Assembly (NCBI GenBank): GCA_910586405.1
Contig: CAJUII010000127.1
Location: 1 to 7,880 of the forward strand
Reading direction: 5' to 3'
DNA from: an uncultured Lachnospiraceae bacterium
GTDB lineage: Bacteria > Bacillota > Clostridia > Lachnospirales > Lachnospiraceae
Length of the DNA stretch: 7,880 bases
In this document: positions 5,582-7,880 of the stretch, one piece after another
Numbering within the stretch: the first letter of the stretch is position 1
Layout of the letters: the number at the start of each line of letters is the position of its first letter
Notes under the pieces: generated by a model
Databases searched by the model: none
What the model saw: only the letters and a program-made list of their open reading frames with translations
What the model was told of the DNA's origin: nothing
Position numbers and translations under genes: made by a program

Positions 5582-6253
5582 ATGAAAAGAACTTATCAAA
5601 AAAGCTGTGTGTTTATGTTGGGACTTTCGCTGTGTACCTTGCTCACAGCATGTAAAATTGGAGACCACAACGTATTTGAATTTTATACAGACAACAACGG
5701 AGAAAAACATTTTATGCTTGTTGGCAAGCACAATATGCAAGGTCCAGACAGCGAAACGATGTCAGAAGAACAGTCAGATTTGACCGGTGAAACTTTGTCT
5801 AGTAAGCCGCAGGATGCAGACAGCGAAACGATGCCAGAAGAATCATTGGAACTATCTGGTGATGCAGCGTCAAACAGCACTGAAAATGCTGAAAATCCGA
5901 AAAGCATTGTTGGAAAATCTCTGAAAAGAGGGTGGACCTCCTCTGACCACTCCATTTTAAAGGGAAAAGATGTGCAGGTAAACGAGGACAGTAAGTTGTT
6001 TTCAGTTGATTTAGGGCAGGATAAAGAAGTTACCATTTCCTATAACATTACATTAGAGACAGGTACATACCAGCTTGTACAGATCAGTCCAGACGGTACA
6101 AAACATGTTTTATGCGACAGCGATAACATGCAGGCAGATGAAACGATATTGTTTAAACAAGGGAAAAATGAGATCTATATTTTAAGCAGTGATGCAGTTT
6201 TCAAAAAAATAAATCTATCAATCGAGGGGATAGAGATGTCTGACTTCATGTGA
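5582..6253 (+). CDS. Secreted lipoprotein with acidic tandem repeat, unknown function
   Basis: A 223-residue exported lipoprotein. The signal peptide is MKRTYQK followed by a hydrophobic core and lipobox LTAC (21-24), so lipidation is expected on Cys24, anchoring the protein outside the membrane. Residues 56-79 and 80-103 are two copies of an acidic Ser/Thr-rich unit beginning DSETM, encoded by an obvious 72-bp tandem duplication; they look like a flexible linker. The C-terminal 110 residues are beta-rich (KLFSVDLGQDKEVTISYNIT, then GTYQLVQISPDGT), suggesting a compact beta-sandwich domain. ATG 5582 is chosen over the upstream in-frame start at 5543 because GAGAGGAG (5566-5573) is 8 nt upstream and because only this start puts the signal peptide at the N-terminus. 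It may be co-transcribed with the preceding unknown gene. Ligand unknown. Confidence 0.82.
   Translation: MKRTYQKSCVFMLGLSLCTLLTACKIGDHNVFEFYTDNNGEKHFMLVGKHNMQGPDSETMSEEQSDLTGETLSSKPQDADSETMPEESLELSGDAASNSTENAENPKSIVGKSLKRGWTSSDHSILKGKDVQVNEDSKLFSVDLGQDKEVTISYNITLETGTYQLVQISPDGTKHVLCDSDNMQADETILFKQGKNEIYILSSDAVFKKINLSIEGIEMSDFM
5747..5890 (+). repeat. 72-bp tandem duplication inside the lipoprotein gene
   Basis: Two adjacent 72-bp units (5747-5818 and 5819-5890) begin with the same GACAGCGAAACGATG and diverge toward their ends. Each encodes 24 residues of the form DSETM(S/P)EE...L(T/S)G. The in-frame length means copy number can change without breaking the gene. The divergence shows the duplication is not very recent. 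Confidence 0.75.
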
Positions 6254-6274
6254 TCATTGCCATATAAGCAATGA
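6254..6274. promoter_or_regulatory. Short dyad between lipoprotein and methyltransferase genes
   Basis: TCATTGC (6254-6260) and GCAATGA (6268-6274) are perfect inverted 7-mers around a 7-nt loop, immediately after the lipoprotein stop. No U-tract follows, so it is a poor intrinsic terminator; a protein-binding site or mRNA 3' end stabiliser is possible. Confidence 0.3.
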
Positions 6275-6367
6275 AAGACATTCAATATCATGGCATTGTG
6301 CAGGCTTTTGTGGTAAGATAATAACGATAAACTATTCATAAACACTTGGAATTTGGAGGCATAACAG

Positions 6368-6997
6368 ATGATTTCTACAAGAATTAAAGATGTTGATATG
6401 GTATTTGAGACGTCACCTTCAATTTTTTCGCCCAATTCGATTGACAATGGGACATTAGCCATGTTATCAGTTGTAGATTTCTCACCGTGTGATAAAGTAC
6501 TGGATTTGGGTTGTGGGTATGGCATTGTAGGTATACTAGCAGGCAAACTGATCGGTGAAGAAAACGTCGTAATGTGTGATGTTTCTGAGCAGGCGATAGC
6601 GTATGCAACAATGAATTTGCGCAGGAACCATGTGCCCAATATTAGAATTAGAGTGAGTGATGGCTACAATAATATAGAAGAAGGGGATTTTACACTGATA
6701 TTGTCTAATCCACCCTATCACGCAGATTTTTCTGTTCCAAAACATTTTATTGAGGTTGGATATAAAAAATTGGTTATAGGCGGAAAACTGGTTATGGTTA
6801 CAAAGAGACTTGACTGGTACAAAAATAAGCTGACTTCTATCTTTGGTGGCGTTAAGGTTCATGAAATAGACGGATATTATGTCTTTGTTGCAGAGAAAAG
6901 AATCCAATCCAGAAAAGAGAAGGAGAAAACGACAAACACATTATCCAAAAAATTACAACGTAAACAGCAGCGCAGTAAAATTCATCGAAAAAAATAA
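6368..6997 (+). CDS. MTS/RsmC-like SAM-dependent methyltransferase with basic tail
   Basis: A 209-residue methyltransferase of the small MTS group, whose characterised members (RsmC and relatives) methylate guanine N2 in rRNA. Motif I is VLDLGCGYG at 44-52, the ribose-contacting acid is D71 (VVMCDVS), and the catalytic NPPY tetrad is at 114-117 (LILSNPPYH), which marks methylation of an exocyclic or amide nitrogen. The N-terminal FETSPSIFSPNSIDNGT segment matches the substrate-side loop of this group (usually SxxGvFSxxxlDxGT). Core length fits the single-domain Firmicutes versions. Residues 178-209 are an unusually basic tail (about half Lys/Arg), plausibly RNA-binding. GGAGG (6355-6359) is 8 nt before ATG 6368. 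It stands alone, bounded by a hairpin downstream. RNA substrate is inferred from family, not shown. Confidence 0.87.
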   Translation: MISTRIKDVDMVFETSPSIFSPNSIDNGTLAMLSVVDFSPCDKVLDLGCGYGIVGILAGKLIGEENVVMCDVSEQAIAYATMNLRRNHVPNIRIRVSDGYNNIEEGDFTLILSNPPYHADFSVPKHFIEVGYKKLVIGGKLVMVTKRLDWYKNKLTSIFGGVKVHEIDGYYVFVAEKRIQSRKEKEKTTNTLSKKLQRKQQRSKIHRKK

Positions 6998-7008
6998 ATA
7001 AAATTTGA

Positions 7009-7055
7009 CAAAAGGAGTTGTGCGCAAGTATACCAAATGCGCCAAACTCCTTTTG
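7009..7055. terminator. Hairpin terminator between convergent genes
   Basis: CAAAAGGAGTT (7009-7019) pairs perfectly with AACTCCTTTTG (7045-7055), and an inner GCGC (7022-7025)/GCGC (7039-7042) stem adds to it. On the - strand the hairpin is followed by a T-rich tract (complement of 6990-7006, including seven Ts), a good intrinsic terminator for the - strand fragment. On the + strand the 3' arm itself ends TTTTG, a weaker signal for the methyltransferase. Its loop region carries TGCGCAAGT (7021-7029), also found inverted in the 5040-5095 element. Confidence 0.65.
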
Positions 7056-7066
7056 CTCCAATATCC

Positions 7067-7225
7067 CTATTCTTTCCGGGCCAGCTTCTGAATACAGATC
7101 AAGATGACAATTGCAGTCGCAATTAGAAATTCCGAGAAAATCACAGATACATTCCATATTTCAAAATAATGATGTCCGATAAAATATACCGCAATGTAGA
7201 TCAGATACACCGCAACTGCATACAA
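7067..7225 (-). pseudogene. Remnant of a small membrane protein (C-terminal part)
   Basis: Read on the - strand from a TTG at 7225, the frame encodes 52 residues with two clear hydrophobic spans: LYAVAVYLIYIAVYFIG (1-17) and about 30-46 (FSEFLIATAIVILICIQ), ending in the basic LARKE and TAG. The amino-acid pattern (aromatic-flanked helices, positive end) is far more protein-like than the antisense frames elsewhere. An in-frame TAA five codons upstream of the TTG and the absence of any Shine-Dalgarno suggest that the 5' part has been lost. A good terminator follows its stop. A complete two-helix mini-protein is the alternative reading. Confidence 0.5.
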
Positions 7226-7289
7226 GTTTGTACTTTTTGGATATTATATTGAATTTAACAGGAAAAATATAGATATCATAGTTCATATG

Positions 7290-7298
7290 TGATATACT
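7290..7298 (+). promoter_or_regulatory. Extended -10 promoter of the small coiled-coil gene
   Basis: TGA-TATACT (7290-7298) is a TGn extended -10 element with a five-of-six hexamer. The -35 region (TAGATA, 7270-7275) is poor, which is common for extended -10 promoters. The transcript would begin near 7305, about 40 nt before the ATG at 7347. Confidence 0.45.
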
Positions 7299-7346
7299 GT
7301 CCATATAACAAAAACGAGTTTCTTAATTGTGAAGGAGGCGAGTGGT

Positions 7347-7523
7347 ATGCCATCTAATGAAAAGGAATACAATGGTAATTTGTTCGATCAGTTATCTATT
7401 ATCGAGCGAATAGAGCGCCAATTAGAAAACGGCGGTGTAGAAGCTGCAAAAGCAGAGATCGAAATTTTGAAAAAAGAAGTGAACAGAAAGCTCTATCAAC
7501 AACCGCCAATAAAGAGTGAGTAA
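7347..7523 (+). CDS. Small coiled-coil protein, 58 residues, unknown function
   Basis: A short acidic, strongly helical protein. After a polar N-terminus (PSNEKEYNGNLFDQL), residues about 16-50 form a heptad-friendly amphipathic helix (IIERIERQLENGG, then VEAAKAEIEILKKEVNRKL). The tail is QQPPIKSE. No DNA-binding, membrane or secretion signature is seen. ATG 7347 is chosen because AAGGAGG (7332-7338) is 8 nt upstream; the in-frame GTG at 7329 precedes that site. The gene has its own extended -10 promoter and its own strong terminator, so it is a single-gene transcript, unusual for so short a reading frame. It could be a small regulator or an adaptor that dimerises, but nothing in the window names a partner. 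Confidence 0.7.
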   Translation: MPSNEKEYNGNLFDQLSIIERIERQLENGGVEAAKAEIEILKKEVNRKLYQQPPIKSE

Positions 7524-7548
7524 CCCCGTGCCAAACCCTCAAGCCGAG

Positions 7549-7596
7549 AAAAAGCAACTATACAGTAGAAAATTGCTACCGTGTGGCTGCTTTTTT
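7549..7596 (+). terminator. Strong intrinsic terminator
   Basis: A long interrupted stem: AAAAAGCA (7549-7556) with TGCTTTTT (7588-7595), CTATAC (7558-7563) with GTGTGG (7581-7586, via G-U pairs), and GTAG (7565-7568) with CTAC (7576-7579), joined by two single A/C mismatches and capped by a 7-nt loop. TTTTTT (7591-7596) follows directly. It ends the transcript of the 58-residue protein gene. Confidence 0.88.
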
Positions 7597-7880
7597 ATAT
7601 ACAAATTCAGCCGGTTATTTCCGACATAATTTGATGCATTTTGTGCAGCCTCTATTCGCTCAACAAGTGTTAAACTTTCGGGATTCACTGTAGGTTCGAT
7701 GTAGAATTAACAAGATACTGTTGATTGAAACTTCAGAATACCTGTGATACTATGATTACAGGAGATACTTATAAAAACTTACCAGAACAGGAGATTGGCA
7801 AACACATGACTGTGCAGGATAAAGAACACACAGAAAAATCATACCGACAATGCGCATGACAAGGGATACAAGAGGATATT
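7597..7880. other. Right end without an intact gene
   Basis: No convincing complete gene lies here. On the - strand a frame open from about 7700 to a TGA at 7539-7541 reads VNPESLTLVERIEAAQNASN, protein-like at first and then nonsense across the terminator; it may be a decayed fragment. On the + strand an ATG at 7806 opens a 17-codon frame ending at 7859, with AGGAG 12 nt upstream, and an ATG at 7856 stays open to the window edge; neither can be called a gene. Confidence 0.4.
7725..7753 (+). promoter_or_regulatory. Probable promoter pointing out of the window
   Basis: TTGAAA (7725-7730) is followed, after 17 bp, by TACTAT (7748-7753), itself preceded by TGA in extended -10 position. Transcription would start near 7760 and run off the right edge. 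No well-started reading frame follows within the window, so the product is either an untranslated RNA, a long leader, or a gene beginning beyond 7880. Confidence 0.45.

Noticed and set aside
6175..6639. 154-codon - strand open frame across the lipoprotein end and the RsmC-like gene
   Set aside because: It overlaps conserved methyltransferase motif I on the other strand, has no ribosome binding site and shows no protein-like pattern.
6852..7157. 101-codon - strand open frame
   Set aside because: It runs in a different frame from the convincing membrane-protein remnant, crosses the hairpin terminator and extends into the methyltransferase tail.

Overview
The window looks like accessory chromosome from a low-to-mid GC Gram-positive bacterium, most likely a Clostridia/Lachnospiraceae relative. 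The basis is strong GGAGG-type ribosome binding sites, frequent TTG/GTG starts, short same-strand operons, small uncharacterised genes and palindromic intergenic elements. No rRNA, tRNA, CRISPR array, transposase or integrase is visible. Every intact gene is on the + strand; the only likely - strand coding sequence is a remnant near the right end.

Layout. (1) 87-1979: a probable promoter drives a tight three-gene operon of a nucleoside-phosphorylase-fold enzyme, a three-helix membrane protein and a class I SAM methyltransferase. (2) 2000-2780: a probable promoter inside the intergenic gap drives a two-gene unit, an 89-residue unknown protein overlapping a small retropepsin-like aspartic protease (DTGA and LLGDD motifs). 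(3) 2795-6253: a leader region with a well-started 21-residue ORF and a long two-part stem-loop precedes a single-chain ABC exporter. The exporter overlaps a small unknown gene. A 54-56 bp palindromic element with a nested terminator-like hairpin follows, then another unknown protein and a lipoprotein with a 72-bp tandem duplication. (4) 6368-6997: an MTS/RsmC-like methyltransferase with a very basic tail, closed by an 11-bp hairpin that also serves the opposite strand. (5) 7067-7225 (-): a two-helix membrane-protein fragment. (6) 7293-7596: a stand-alone 58-residue coiled-coil protein with its own extended -10 promoter and a clear intrinsic terminator. (7) 7597-7880: non-coding or decayed DNA with one good promoter pointing out of the window.

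The most interesting signal is upstream of the ABC exporter. A 9-mer, AGTACAGTT, occurs exactly twice: inside the leader ORF (2862-2870) and abutting the exporter start codon (2981-2989). Its perfect reverse complement lies between them (2925-2933). The middle copy can therefore pair with either flanking copy, and the downstream pairing would cover part of the Shine-Dalgarno and the spacer up to the ATG. Together with the leader ORF this has the layout of a translational attenuator. Second is the small-protein/retropepsin pair, whose overlap and start signals imply coupled expression. No functional claim beyond family level is made for the four unknown small proteins.
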